Shown here: one piece after another, positions 10,285 through 21,173 of the stretch
Layout: the number at the start of each line of letters is the position of its first letter
How positions within the stretch are numbered: position 1 is the stretch's first letter
Source of the DNA: Flaccisagitta enflata
Taxonomy: Eukaryota; Chaetognatha; Sagittoidea; Aphragmophora
Length of the DNA: 64,000 nucleotides
Reading direction: 5' to 3'
Assembly: GCA_965153355.1 (NCBI GenBank)
Contig: OZ231126.1
Span: 38,998,001-39,062,000 of the forward strand
Notes under the pieces: generated by a model
Told to the model about the DNA's origin: nothing
The model's input: the letters and a program-made list of their open reading frames with translations, nothing else
The model's database searches: none
Position numbers and translations under genes: made by a program

Positions 10285-12441
10285 ATGGTTGACGTATCTG
10301 GGATTTCATCTATGGATTTTCTCCCGTCATCGTCGGTAACACGAGTGGTGACATGTTTAAGTGATAACTGGTTCGTGTATCGTGAAGATAATGAGTCGGA
10401 ATTGAAAGGAATTGGCATCGATTTGTGGCGAAAAACGGCTAAAGATCTCAATTTGACCTACCAAATTCAAGTGCAAGAATGGTGGGAAATGATGACCACT
10501 TTCGATAATGGCCAAGCCGACATCATAGTCCAAACTATGAATGACGACCAGATGGCTATTTCGGATTCCACTGCTGGGTAAGAATTGAGTAGCGCAAAAA
10601 AACGAAACATTTCGAGGAACAAGGCCGTATACACGAGCCGAAGTCGCGTGCGGGTGGGCAGGAGCGGCGAAAAAGCAAAGTGTTTCCGACCGACCGACGG
10701 ACAGAGTGGGTCATAGAGTCGCGTGCACGCGACTAAAAAAATCTGATAGTCGTTGTCTCCTGCTAGGGATTCTACGTTCGACTGTCCGTCCACAATTGAT
10801 TGAATTGTCTGCAGATGTCTAAATTTTTTTGTGACGTGAATTTTTTTTTTAGTCGCATGCATGTTATTTATTCTCTCGTCAGTGAAATAGATATGGGATA
10901 TCTTTCTTCTTTAACCACTTGGATAAATTGGGTGTCAACTGTCAAACCACAACCTCGTTGGTTAAAGGCGAAAGTAGTCAACAATTTTATTCAAGTCCCG
11001 ACCTTTTGCGTTTGGTTATCAATGGAATGAAATTGCTAAATTGCAATGAAATTTTCATGTGGCCTTTCTCGTGTTTTGGTAAAATTTGGTCTTTGATATT
11101 GAAAACTTACTTAGCAAAGCTAAATGTTGAACAAAGTATTTCCATGGCAAAAGGCGGCGATGAATTCTTTTTCTTCCCCATAGGAGTCAATGGGAGAATT
11201 CGACTTTAGATGGTGTATATAGGAATGAGACATTGAAATTTGGTCACAGTACCCAGCACGACTTTATCTATAGTATTCCACGGACAAATCATTACTCTAA
11301 ATGCGCATTTTGACAGAATCTGAAACAGTGTGCATATGCTTGATTAGCCTATTCCATAAAAGGTGAATCATAAGTCCCCCTGCTCACCAGCACGCGACAT
11401 TGGTAGCAGTGCCTGCGCCCTTGTTTCTGATAAAGTTTCCAAGATACTCTCTTTTTACACAGTTACCTCGTAACTCCCGCTTTTGCGATGGGTGGCTTAC
11501 GCGCCTCGATGCCCCTGCGCAAAACCTCCAACTCCGTCATCATGCTGAGGCCATACCATTGGTCCATCTGGCTCGCTTGGACGTGTTTGTGGCTTTTTTA
11601 CAGTCTCACTTTGTACCTGACATCATCACTCAGTAGGAGATTGGCTCGGAAATCCTCGCACCAAACTGAGGAAGATTTCACTTTCTTCCAATGCATTTGG
11701 TACTTCTCGTACGTCACATGTCACTTTGGCATGGACAAAAACGTCAAGTCTGTCAGCGGAAAAATTCTCCAATTCTTTTGGAGCCTGTTTTTGTTGATAT
11801 TTCTCGCTACTTACACGGCATTTCTGGCGGCTGCTTTCTCGGAGGAAGCTTACACAAAACCCATCGAATCTATCGAAGACGTACCAAGTTCTAAGTATAA
11901 TCTATGTACTTACGATCACATAGAAAAACAAATTTCCGACGAACGGCAGCGTCACCCGATTTTGACGCGAATGTTGACAGAAGGACGAATCGACTTCTCG
12001 TTAAAAGCGGTAGGGGACGATGACAAATTCGTTGAAGACGCGAAACGGAAATTTGAGGAAGGTTGCATATTCTTAGCCGATGATAGTCTCCTCTTTTGGT
12101 TGAGTAAGCGTATTTCCGCCTTCGAATTGTACAAAATCGAAGGGTACTTTACCAAAGATAATTACGCTTTTGTTATGAACCCGAATTGGACCTGGGCCCC
12201 CAATGTTACGGAAATGTTTACCAGGTATGACAAGTCTGGCTACTTTGACGCGATCGCCCGGAAACACGCCAAAGGTGGTACCAGTAAATCGACAACAGAT
12301 TATCAGGGTCTGAAAACCGTTGAAATGTCGGATGTTTATCTCATATTTTTGCTTACTTTTGGCGGGGCAGTTTTGTCCATTTTAGTTACGGTTATCCAGT
12401 ATTTGCTACAAATGAAGAAGAGAAATACGACTTCACATTGA
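10285..12441 (+). CDS. Variant ionotropic receptor (iGluR superfamily), copy 2, intact
   Basis: Two exons, 10285-10577 and 11463-12441, joined GCTGG|gtaaga...acacag|TTAC, give 423 residues. Exon 1 is the S1 lobe (GIGIDLWRKTAKDLN). Exon 2 has M1 (WSIWLAWTCLWLFYSLTLYL), pore FQCIWYFSYVTCHFG, SVSGKI, M3 with ATYTAFLAAAFSE, the S2 lobe, and M4 (VYLIFLLTFGGAVLSILVTV) with a short basic tail. Intron position and phase match copy 1, so the genes are tandem duplicates. The canonical ligand arginine is again not visible (QTMNDDQMA), and there is no amino-terminal domain, as expected for an IR-type channel of chemosensory neurons. It would act as a cation channel subunit in the plasma membrane. Ligand unknown. 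A signal peptide may lie in an unseen upstream exon: a pyrimidine-rich tract ends in AAAG just before the start. Confidence 0.88.
10618..10740 (+). mobile_element. Family A element in the intron of IR copy 2
   Basis: AACAAGGCCGTATACACGAG start, GTGGGCAGGAGCGG block, a short GACC core and terminal hairpin GTCGCGTGCACGCGAC at 10718-10733. Nearly identical in layout to 32499-32657. It lies in the sense orientation, so it would be transcribed with the gene. Confidence 0.88.
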
Positions 12442-12503
12442 GTAATGACGAATATTGAAACAGCAACTTTTTCTGTTTCTCTTTCTCTCTTTTTCTCGGT
12501 CTG

Positions 12504-12604
<101 letters not shown>

Positions 12605-12633
12605 TTTGTTCACTTGTATATGTTCATTTTGTA

Positions 12634-12639
12634 AATAAA
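12634..12639 (+). promoter_or_regulatory. Candidate poly(A) signal for IR copy 2
   Basis: AATAAA about 190 bp after the stop codon. Position is reasonable, but no transcript evidence is available. Confidence 0.4.
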
Positions 12640-12769
12640 TTGCATGCAAACTTTTAATGATGTAAATACAATGGCCAAAATTGTCTCCAAATCTTTGAAA
12701 GGCGATTATCAGTGCTCTGAAGGTAGTGGAAAAATTTGCCTCAGCCTCCATAGTAACAAATAACAACAA

Positions 12770-12981
12770 AAATCACAACAATAACAACAATACAACAAAA
12801 ACAATACAACAAAAACAGCAACAACAACAACAACAACAACAAAATCTGAAACAACATCAACAACAATGACTGAAAATGATTTAATACAAAACAACAATAC
12901 AACAAAACAACAACGACAACAACAACAACCACAAAAACAACAATAACCACAAAAACAACAGCAACAACAACAAAAGAAACT

Positions 12982-13060
<79 letters not shown>

Positions 13061-13076
13061 AAACAATAAACAACAA

Positions 13077-13127
<51 letters not shown>

Positions 13128-13200
13128 AAAAAAACAACAAAACAAAAACAAAAACAAAAACAAAAACAAAAACAAAAACAAAAACAACACAACAACACAA
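12770..13200. repeat. (CAA)n and (CAAAA)n microsatellite block
   Basis: CAA-rich DNA throughout, with pure runs at about 12985-13060 and 13078-13127, followed by ACAAAA repeats to 13190. All open frames here are repeat artefacts. Confidence 0.95.
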
Positions 13201-13320
13201 TCAAACAAACGGATGCGACCAAGAACGGGGGGAGTTCATGAGGCAGCAAATTTGATTGAATCAAAGCTCGAATATGAATAAATGAATGTGAATGATTTGC
13301 AAAGGCGTAAAAAGGGTCAA

Positions 13321-13356
13321 CTTCCTGTCAGACTTGATGTCGCCAGAAGAGACAAT
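13321..13356 (+). repeat. Dispersed GTCGCCAGAAGAGACAA motif
   Basis: TCAGACTTGATGTCGCCAGA followed by AGAGACAATA. Related 30-bp words occur at 55421, 56863, 59505 and 61393, three of them, including this one, upstream of a GA microsatellite. Function unknown. Confidence 0.6.
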
Positions 13357-13570
13357 AACAACTGCATCCAAATGTTGGGCGGAAACAAACAACTGGACCC
13401 TAATGAAGGGGAAAATAACGACGATGACGACGATAGTGACGACGACGGAGACGATGATGATAAAGTCAAGGCGTCAAGAAGACAAAAGAAGAGTCGGAAG
13501 ATCAGAGAATATGCGCCATGAGAAAAGTCAACACCGACCATAATCGCAAAAACCAGATGGTAAGGAGGAA

Positions 13571-13740
<170 letters not shown>

Positions 13741-13829
13741 CAAAGAGAGGAAGATAGAAAGAAAGACAGAAATAAGAAAGAATGAGGTAGAGAACAGACA
13801 AAGAAACAGAAACAAAGGAGAGGAAGAAA

Positions 13830-14001
13830 AACAAGGCCGGATACACGGCCATCAGTTGCAGACGGGTGGGCAGGGGCAGATATGCGCGTTTTCCCACTTT
13901 TCGACTCGATGGTTACGGACGGACGGACCGACGGATGGACGGACCGACGGACGGACGGACAGACAAAGCCTCTTATAGAGTTGGTTGTCCGCAACTAAAA
14001 A
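13830..14001 (+). mobile_element. Family A element, complete reference copy (HINE/DINE-1-like)
   Basis: Order of parts: end AACAAGGCCGGATACACG with a GGCCG/CGGCC hairpin; the block CGGGTGGGCAGGGGCAG; GCGCGTTTTCCCACTTTTCG and ACTCGATGGTTACGG; a GACGGACC tetranucleotide core; ACAAAGCCTCTTATAGAG; and a 3' hairpin closing CCGCAACTAAAAA. The 3' hairpin followed directly by CTAA, and a GTCY-type tetranucleotide core (seen on the other strand), are known features of DINE-1/HINE elements, non-autonomous relatives of Helitrons. The class assignment is inference. That this is a repeated mobile family is plain from the copies in this window. In this copy the left stem of the 3' hairpin has one substitution (GTTGGT). 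Confidence 0.85.
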
Positions 14002-14181
14002 GGGAAGCGAAGAGAGAAAAGGATAGATAGAGAGATAGAGAGAAAGAAAGAAAGAGAGAATAAGAATAGAAGGGAAAAAAAAATTAGAGAAAGGCAGAAA
14101 GAGAGAAAGAGAGAGAGAAAGAGAGAAAGATAGTAAGAATGGAAGGTAGAAAAAAAATTAGAGAAAGAAAGGAATAAAAAA

Positions 14182-14212
<31 letters not shown>

Positions 14213-14214
14213 GT

Positions 14215-14252
<38 letters not shown>

Positions 14253-14532
14253 GAGAGAGAGACAGACAGACAGACAGAAAGAAAGACAGACAGACAGACA
14301 GAAAGAAAGAAAGTGAAAGAAAAGAAAGAAAGAAAGAAAGGTGGAAAGACCGAAAGAAGAAAGAAAGAGGTAGAGGAATGACAAAGAAGGAGAGGAAGAA
14401 AAAAAAAAGAGAAGAGAGGAAGAAAGAAAGAGAGAAAGAGAGAAAAAAAACCAGAGAAAGAAAGAGAGAAAGACAAAAAGAAAAATGAGAAAAAGAAAGG
14501 AGGGAAGGAAGAAAAAATAAAATGAGAGAAAG

Positions 14533-14601
<69 letters not shown>

Positions 14602-14860
14602 ATAACAAAAGAAAGGAGGAGAAAAGATAGAGAGAATTGACGAAAATAAGTAAGAAAGAATGTAAGAATGAAAAAAAGGGAAAAGGAGGGGAAGAAAAAA
14701 AAGAATGAAGTTGGAACAGAAGGAGAAAGCAGGAGGTGGACAAGAAAGAATATAAGTAAGAAAACAAAGTAAGAAAACAAAGTAAGAAAAGAAAGATAGA
14801 AAGAATGTAGGAAAGACAAAAAGAATGAAAGAGAGGGAGTAAGAATGAAATAAAAACATA
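14002..14860. repeat. Purine-rich (GA/GAAA/GACA) low-complexity block
   Basis: Almost only A and G, with GACA runs near 14210-14310 and a pure GA run at 14538-14596. It creates long minus-strand frames rich in Ser, Leu and Phe which are not genes. Confidence 0.92.
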
Positions 14861-15092
14861 TGACATTCATTTTGATTTACTAATTTAAACAAAACACAGC
14901 ATTTCATTCCGTCACAGTCCCCGATACACGCCTACTTTCCTTTTCCTCCTCATGGCCGATATTTCTGTCTTTCTCCTCCCTTCATGCATGCTCATTTTCT
15001 TTCTTCTTCCTCCTTAATACTCTCTTCCCTTCTTCTTCGTCCTCGTTCCTCTCTTTCCCTCCATTTCTCGTCGCTTCCGCCTCGATGTCGGG

Positions 15093-15100
15093 TATAAAAG
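15093..15100 (+). promoter_or_regulatory. TATA box of the noggin gene
   Basis: TATAAAAG lies in a GC-richer stretch after a pyrimidine-rich segment. A start site is expected near 15122-15130, where ATCACAATTCATC could serve as initiator. That leaves a 5' leader of about 330 nt before the noggin start codon. Confidence 0.65.
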
Positions 15101-15458
15101 CGGAGAACATCCATGGGCTGGAATCACAATTCATCATCGATCGTTCTCACTCTGTGTCTCTGTCTCCAGTACAATCTCTGTCGCGCAAAATCAAATCTTT
15201 CACTCTGACTCCGGTGCGTTGACAATCATCCGCACTCATTACTTTCATATTTTATCGACAGTCAAAATTCAATAACATAAAGAAAAAAAATCAGCGTCCA
15301 CTCAAACTCTATCTCCATCCAACGGCCAATTTCACACTCCGCTTCCACCAAGACATTGAAATAAAGTCCACGTCTCGTCAATCACACTAGCAACCAACTA
15401 CTCCTTTCATTAGCTGCTCATTAGCTGCTCTTAGAAGCTGCTACCGCAACCATCAATC

Positions 15459-16235
15459 ATGGCTCTCACATCCTCCGCTCCAGTACTCCTCATCATCATC
15501 TCCCTCATCTCCTTCCATCCTCACGTCGAGGCTAAATCCATCTTCGAGCACCTCGACGAGAAAGTCGTTCCGGCTCCCGTCACATCGTTCTCTTCCTCCT
15601 CTTCCTCTTCCTCCTCCAAGCATCACGTCTCCGTCCCGACTCAGTTCAAGCGCAGTCTGGTGACGGCATTCCTCCGCGCCACTTCCGAAGGCGATTGGTT
15701 TCGCAACCTTCAACTTCTCGGCCAGGACAATTTCGTCGCCGACTTCATGTCCATCCGGAATCCGCTTCTCGAAGGTGGCGTCAAGGCCCGCAATCTCGTC
15801 TCCAATCTCCCCGACGCGCAGCATCAGAAGCAGATCGAACAGCGAGTCGACGAAGTCTTTGGCAAAGAGTCTTCCAACAAATTCTCTCTTCTTTCTCCGC
15901 ACGCTTCCAAAATCGGTCAGAAACTGAAAAGGAAGTTGACCAAACTGTTGACCGACTACACCCAATGCCCCGTCGTCTACGAATGGAAGGATCTCGGCGA
16001 TCGATTCTGGCCGCGTTATATTCGCACCGGAAGTTGTTCTCAGAAGAAGTCTTGCAGTTTCCCGTCGGGGATGGGCTGCAAACCTGCGGAACAATCTCAT
16101 TTGACGCTTCTCAGAAGATTCTGCGGCGCAAGAAGATGGGGCAAAGCCGAGGTGGAACCTTTCAACGCACAATCCAATTGCAGATTTATTGCCGTCAAAT
16201 ATCCGATTATTACCAAGTGTTCTTGCTCTTGTTGA
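15459..16235 (+). CDS. nog: Noggin, secreted BMP antagonist
   Basis: 258 residues in one exon (vertebrate noggin is also intronless, about 232 residues). Noggin is a secreted cystine-knot dimer that binds BMP ligands outside the cell and blocks their receptor contacts. Seen here: signal peptide 1-25 (LLIIISLISF core, VEA cleavage), then SIFEHLDE at the position of the N-terminal BMP-binding clip. Next come a Ser tract (43-54), a variable middle, a basic KLKRKLTKLL helix, and from Cys170 the diagnostic block CPVVYEWKDLGDRFWPRY. The block GSCSQKKSCSFPSGMGCKP and the terminal YPIITKCSCSC complete it. All nine cysteines of the C-terminal domain are present in the vertebrate order. The start codon is the first ATG after the leader and directly precedes the signal peptide. 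The only neighbour of note is a truncated 3' copy downstream. Confidence 0.95.
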   Translation: MALTSSAPVLLIIISLISFHPHVEAKSIFEHLDEKVVPAPVTSFSSSSSSSSSKHHVSVPTQFKRSLVTAFLRATSEGDWFRNLQLLGQDNFVADFMSIRNPLLEGGVKARNLVSNLPDAQHQKQIEQRVDEVFGKESSNKFSLLSPHASKIGQKLKRKLTKLLTDYTQCPVVYEWKDLGDRFWPRYIRTGSCSQKKSCSFPSGMGCKPAEQSHLTLLRRFCGARRWGKAEVEPFNAQSNCRFIAVKYPIITKCSCSC

Positions 16236-16382
16236 TTTTGTTGGTTTCATGATTTCATATGCTAGATTCTTCTCGTTCTCCATTTTTTTCCTCATTGTAT
16301 CTCCTTCGCTCATCAGATTAGATCGCTTTTGGTGACGTAAGTCTATATTTTCCTTATTGCTGTTGTTGTTGCTGTGTTTTTG

Positions 16383-16393
16383 TTGTTGTTGTT

Positions 16394-16424
<31 letters not shown>

Positions 16425-16438
16425 GGTTGTGGTTGTGG

Positions 16439-16506
<68 letters not shown>

Positions 16507-16507
16507 G
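16383..16507. repeat. (GTT)n microsatellite downstream of noggin
   Basis: About 125 bp of GTT with a few GTG units. A matching GTT run also follows the truncated noggin copy at 18188. Confidence 0.95.
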
Positions 16508-17348
16508 ATGTCGTTGTTTTCTCGTAGTTGTTGTAAGTATGGTTGTTTTTTTGTTTTTTTATTTTTTTGCTGTCTTCATTTTTTTTTCATGTTTTATGAT
16601 TGTAATTGTTGTTTTTGATGTTGTTGGTGTTGTTGTCTTTTCGTTCCGTGTTCCCTTATCGACGCGATTTAATACTTATCATTGCTTTCGAGATTTATCT
16701 TCACTGTCTTGACTGTGATACTAATTCATTAAAAGTTATCTTGTCAATAGTAAAAAATCAAAATTTTATTCATTCTTCTTTGTCAGAATAAAAAAACAGC
16801 ACTGAAGATTCAAAATCCAGAGCCAACTTAGTTTTAGAAGCCTCAACTGCATTGCAAGGAGTGTGAAAAGTCCATTCCTTCACCATGGTCCTTTCCTGGG
16901 CTCATGGTAAGGCCGATCCCTCATCTTTTACAGTTTTGAGTAGTTGGATCCGCAGAGAGGCAATGCGAGGCGCCTTCGCGCCCCGGCCAAATTTAGAAGT
17001 ACGTCTAAGGCAACGACCAGCAAGGTCAAGGGCGAATGTTAAGGAAATCCTTCGGATTAGTAAAGATTTCCGTAGCATTCGCATTCCTTCCCTTCGCGAA
17101 AGCAAATAAGCCGTCATCACGTAGTATGATGAAATATCTCCATCATAAATTATACCAGCGTTTTATGATAAAGAACTTGGAAAAAGATAAAAAAAAACCT
17201 ACAATTGTTGATTTTTCACACTAAATCGAAGCGCCGAAAAACAAAGACTTCATTATGCAAATCAGCACGAAGTAGAGGAAGACCTTTGTAAGTGTCTGTT
17301 CGGTTGTGTCGATAAATGAGATTGTGACTGTGTTGTGGTGGTGATTTC
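16508..17348. other. Unassigned sequence with a short inverted repeat
   Basis: T-rich to 16760. At 17031-17092, GCGAATG...GGAAATC and GATTTCC...CATTCGC form an imperfect hairpin next to a GC-rich patch (16960-17030). No gene recognised. Confidence 0.35.
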
Positions 17349-17497
17349 TTTTTAGTTGCGGACACGCAACTCTATAGGAGGCTTTGTCCATCCGTCCGTC
17401 TGTCGGTCCGTAATGATCGAGTTGGAAAGTGTGAAAACGCGCTTTTCCGCCCCTGCCCACCCGTCCGCAACTGGTGGCCGTGTATCCGGCTTTGTTT
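17349..17497 (-). mobile_element. Family A element, complete
   Basis: Terminal hairpin GTTGCGGACACGCAAC after an initial T run, CTCTATAGGAGG box, GTCC repeats, ATGATCGAGTTGGAAAGTG, the C-rich block CCGCCCCTGCCCACCC and GGCCGTGTATCCGGC at the far end. Confidence 0.9.
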
Positions 17498-17715
17498 GTT
17501 AGGATTTTGTTTGATCGAAATCTTAACCAACGATTGGATTACAGTATAAAACCTGTAGACAAGGTAGCAAAGGCAAAGTAGGCGTGCTCATTAGATTTGT
17601 CCCTAGATGTGGACTCAATTGGGTGACCGACTCGAAACGTTCCTCTTGCAAATCGTCTTCTGTGAATTGATTCAATGGAGATATATTGATCGATGTACAG
17701 AAAAGAAAGGAATGA

Positions 17716-17872
17716 AATAAGTGACGCGGGGTCACAATATCGTTGCAGACGAATGGGCAGGGAAATCTAAACCCCATCCATACCCCACAACCCCACCAAA
17801 CTCTTGGTAAAGGACGGACCGAAGGACCGACAGACAAAGCCTGTTTTAGAGTTGCGTGTCCGCAACTAAAAA
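17716..17872 (+). mobile_element. Family A element, GTGAC-end subtype
   Basis: The 5' end AAATAAGTGACGCGGGGTCA forms GTGAC/GTCAC in place of GGCCG/CGGCC. The GGGCAGGG block and C-rich ATCCATACCCCA segment follow, then GACGGACC repeats and terminal hairpin GTTGCGTGTCCGCAAC (17850-17865). Confidence 0.85.
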
Positions 17873-18003
17873 TGAGAATGTCTGGATGCCACTGACGCTT
17901 TTTCAGGGGAGGGCCCTCTAAAAAGGCTCTACCGAAGGGATATGACTCAAAATAATGTAAATAGATGGTCCATGCATGAGTATGTGTACACTAGAATCAT
18001 ACT

Positions 18004-18075
18004 AATCCAGTTGCAGATTTATTGCCGTTAATTTTCCGATTATTACCAAATGTTCTTGCTCTTGTTGATTTGTTT
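18004..18075 (+). pseudogene. Truncated noggin 3' end (duplicate of the last 20 or so codons)
   Basis: About 70 bp match noggin 16174-16243 with some five differences. The reading frame and stop codon are kept, giving SSCRFIAVNFPIITKCSCSC then stop. Nothing upstream of 18000 resembles the rest of noggin. A GTT microsatellite follows both copies. Most likely a tandem duplication that lost its 5' part, or a decayed alternative last exon. One change pair (Lys-Tyr to Asn-Phe) alters residues; others are silent. Confidence 0.85.
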
Positions 18076-18186
18076 TAATTTCGATTTGAATTGTGGTCGA
18101 TTTTCTCGGTGCACTACTTATAACTTATCGTATCTGTATCGTTAAACTTTTAGGTCGGTCTTCGTCGCATATGTTGGTGTTCGCTA

Positions 18187-18187
<1 letters not shown>

Positions 18188-18284
<97 letters not shown>
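18188..18284. repeat. (GTT)n microsatellite after the noggin fragment
   Basis: About 97 bp of pure GTT. Confidence 0.95.
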
Positions 18285-18285
<1 letters not shown>

Positions 18286-18337
18286 GGTCGTAAATTTTTA
18301 AAGGGGGTTAGCGTTCCGTTTCTGTTCCGTTTTACTA

Positions 18338-19113
18338 CAGGGTGTCCCAAGTCAGTTGTAACATAAGGAATCGACATATCTCTGCTTCTAAATCCTTAAA
18401 TCAATTTCTGAAAAAAGATCTATGAAGATCTAGGTCTGCACTTTTTGTTATACCAAAACTTCAACTTTGAATATTGGATAGTTGATGGTCAGAAAATATC
18501 AAATGAGTGGTGATATTTGGTGGAAAATTATCTTTTTCATAGCTGTATTCAGAAGTAGCTGGCTTTAACTGTTTGCCATTTTTTGACAAATTGATCTAAA
18601 AACCTGGGATTGGTCTCAAATGAAAGATAATTGTACATAGATTGTTATTCTGCTTTGAAAGCTTGGAGATTTTTTACAATTAATGACTTTTTTGATGAAT
18701 TTTGTCAATCATTGTCAAAATCAAAAATGGAAATCTTGAAAAAATCATTGAAAATCTTACAAAATTTTGGAAAATTAGCAAATTTTTTTGGTGATCTAAA
18801 ATCTATGACAAATTATCTGCCATTTGAGACCAATCGCAGGGTTTTAGCTCAATTGGTTGAAAAATGCCAAGTTGTTAAAGACAGCTACTTCCAAGTACAG
18901 CAAAAAGTGAAAAAACAAAAAAGACACGGTCAGAAATTACCAGTGAATTTTAAAGAAATGTGATCCCTAAACAAATAGTCCAATTGTCATGAAATTTTGC
19001 ATGCAAAAAGTGCAGACCAAGATCTTTTTAGATCTTTTTTCAGAAATTGATTTGAGGACCTACAAGCAGAGATATGTCGATTCTTTATGTTACAACTGAC
19101 TTGGGACACCCTG
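18338..19113. mobile_element. TA-flanked foldback MITE, CAGGGTGTCCC ends
   Basis: The left end CAGGGTGTCCCAAGTCAGTT and its complement at the right are flanked by TA (18336-18337, 19114-19115). Inverted similarity runs far inward: GGTCTGCACTTTTTG against CAAAAAGTGCAGACC, and GATTGGTCTCAAATG against CATTTGAGACCAATC. The 110-residue open frame inside is a by-product of the arms. Confidence 0.88.
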
Positions 19114-19115
19114 TA

Positions 19116-19925
19116 CTTTTCCATTGCTTTCTTTAAATATCTAATATCTAATATCTATCACATCATTGCTTTGACTGCGATACCAAATTCAACAAATTTT
19201 ACATAGTTAAACGATAAAAATAACGGTCACTTAAAGGAAAAAGCAAAACAAATACAGTTAAACGCCGCTATAACAGACCCAAGAGCAATGGAAATTCGTC
19301 TATTATGGATATAAGACACGGTGCAAGATCGCGTGAAATTTGGTATTCACCAAGGTTAAAAAATTTAAGTGTCATAAAACATTTTTTTTTCTTCATAGTA
19401 GCATAGTATATCACTTTCCCACTCTTCCAAGGTGACGTAATAGAATCGTGAAGCAGATCGCGGCTAAACCTCGTTAAACTGGAAATCATTAAGAATCTTG
19501 CTTACAGTGGAGTTGCAGTTACAATAAAACTTTGCGATACTTTTTTTTCTGATTCTTGAGATTTCTTTTTTTAAACATTCTCCTTGCGAAGAAGTGATTA
19601 AATCTGAAGATCTGGGCGTCGATCATGAATCGAAGGTTGCAAGAATCGAGTCATCTGCGGTGAACGCCACCGGGAGTATGCCAAATGAAAGTCATTTAAA
19701 GGTATTATAAAAGTTTTCTAAGCTAAGCAATGAAAATATCAGTAAGAATAAACAGAGACCTGAATGGAAAACATATCATTCCACCAAAGGAGTGCTTTGG
19801 TCTGTTTAGAACAAAGCAAAGGATATAAGCATGTAAGCGGAATACTTTCAGATGCGCGAAAGAAACTATGAGCTTGTCCACCAAGCGGTGAAATTGTCGC
19901 TGTCTGTCATTATCTCTAAGTATCT
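19116..19925. other. Unassigned sequence
   Basis: No gene, element end or repeat recognised, apart from short TAATATCTA repeats near 19140. Confidence 0.35.
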
Positions 19926-19929
19926 ATTG

Positions 19930-20065
<136 letters not shown>

Positions 20066-20141
20066 CACACGCACACACAAATACGCGAAAGACGCTGGGT
20101 TGTTCTTTAGCTCTTACGAACGCACATCCATGCACACGCAC

Positions 20142-20601
20142 TCACACAGTGCAATCTGTAATGATATTAATGCCCCGGGGAATTCCCGGGGAATTGCCCC
20201 ATTACAATTATTCATAAGTGAATTGGGCATAGTCTAGAAATATCAGTTTGATCCCCTGTTTAGACTAACTTATTTTCTTCATTTCTAAACTAAATGAGCC
20301 ATATGCCCCGTTAAGTCCCTGATTAGTCCCTGAAGATTTTCACAATAGAAATCAACCTGAAGAAAGCCACTGAAAAAAAGGTTTACTGATTTTTGATGAA
20401 GCATTTTTGATTAAGAAAAATTAAACTAAACAGAGCATATGCCCCGTTAAGTCCCCGTTTAGTCCCTGAATCATTTTTTTCACTAACTTTTAACAGGGCA
20501 TAGAACCGGGCATATCCAAACTAACTTTTTTTTACCAGAGACATTGGGGCTTTTGCCCGGGGCATTAATGTCACCTTTTTGTACTACAGATTGCGCTGTG
20601 T
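20142..20601. mobile_element. Foldback element with CCCCGGGG inverted ends
   Basis: ACAGTGCAATCTGTA...ATTAATGCCCCGG on the left is mirrored by CCGGGGCATTAAT...TACAGATTGCGCTGT on the right. Inside, GCCCCGTTAAGTCC blocks are repeated directly at about 20303 and 20440. No clear target duplication. Confidence 0.65.
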
Positions 20602-20922
20602 CACAGGCGCTGCTTATTGGGATGGTACGAACATCATCAAACGGAGACGACATTCTCACGATATACGAAAGAAAATTTACTAAAGTTCGTGATGAAATCC
20701 AAAAAAAATCATTGCAAGGTGATTTCGATTTAGCAAGTACCTGTACTAAACCAAATATTGTGGTAATATTTGACAACAGTGAATAAACAACAAAAGGTAA
20801 AAGAAACGAGACCAACACAAGGCATCAGTTGTGAACAATCTGGCAGGGACAGCTGTACAAAAACCAACATGTTACGGGAGAAAATATTGACTGACTGATG
20901 GGTCAATCCGGCACCAAAGAGG

Positions 20923-21173
20923 AACAAGTGACATGGGGTCACAATATCATTGCAGACAGGTGGGCAGGGGCATACAAACCACATCCGTACCCCCTGCCCC
21001 CCTCCCTTCACTCCATGCTCACAAACACAGTCAATCATGACTGCAGCATCGTAAATGCGCGTTTTTGCACTTTTTGACTCAACCATCACGGTTCACGGAC
21101 CAACAGATGGACCAACGGACCGATGGATGGACGGACAAAGCCTCTTATAGAGTTGCGTGTCTGCAACTAAAAA
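20923..21173 (+). mobile_element. Family A element, GTGAC-end subtype, complete
   Basis: AACAAGTGACATGGGGTCAC start (GTGAC/GTCAC hairpin), GGTGGGCAGGGGCAT block, C-rich insert, AAACACAGTCAATCATGACT and GCATCGTAAATGCGCG, GACGGACC core. Terminal hairpin GTTGCGTGTCTGCAAC with one stem mismatch. Confidence 0.85.

Noticed and set aside
9828-10451. 207-residue minus-strand frame overlapping IR exon 1
   Set aside because: Part of it is the antisense of a well-supported IR exon; no domain recognised in the remainder.
12709-13264. Long minus-strand frames of Cys, Val or Leu runs
   Set aside because: These are the CAA/CAAAA microsatellites read in three frames; no complex sequence, no start context.
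13282-13521. 79-residue frame with Asp-rich middle
   Set aside because: Overlaps the dispersed 30-bp motif and a GAC/GAT-rich stretch; no family recognised and alternative frames are open.
16885-17109. 74-residue frame in a GC-rich patch
   Set aside because: Contains an imperfect hairpin, both strands are open, and no family is recognised.
18631-18963. 110-residue plus-strand frame
   Set aside because: Lies wholly inside the arms of a TA-flanked foldback MITE; low-complexity Lys/Phe composition and no similarity recognised.
20544-20786. 80-residue frame ending NIVVIFDNSE
   Set aside because: Starts inside the right arm of a foldback element; the distal part looks protein-like but I recognise no family or splice sites.
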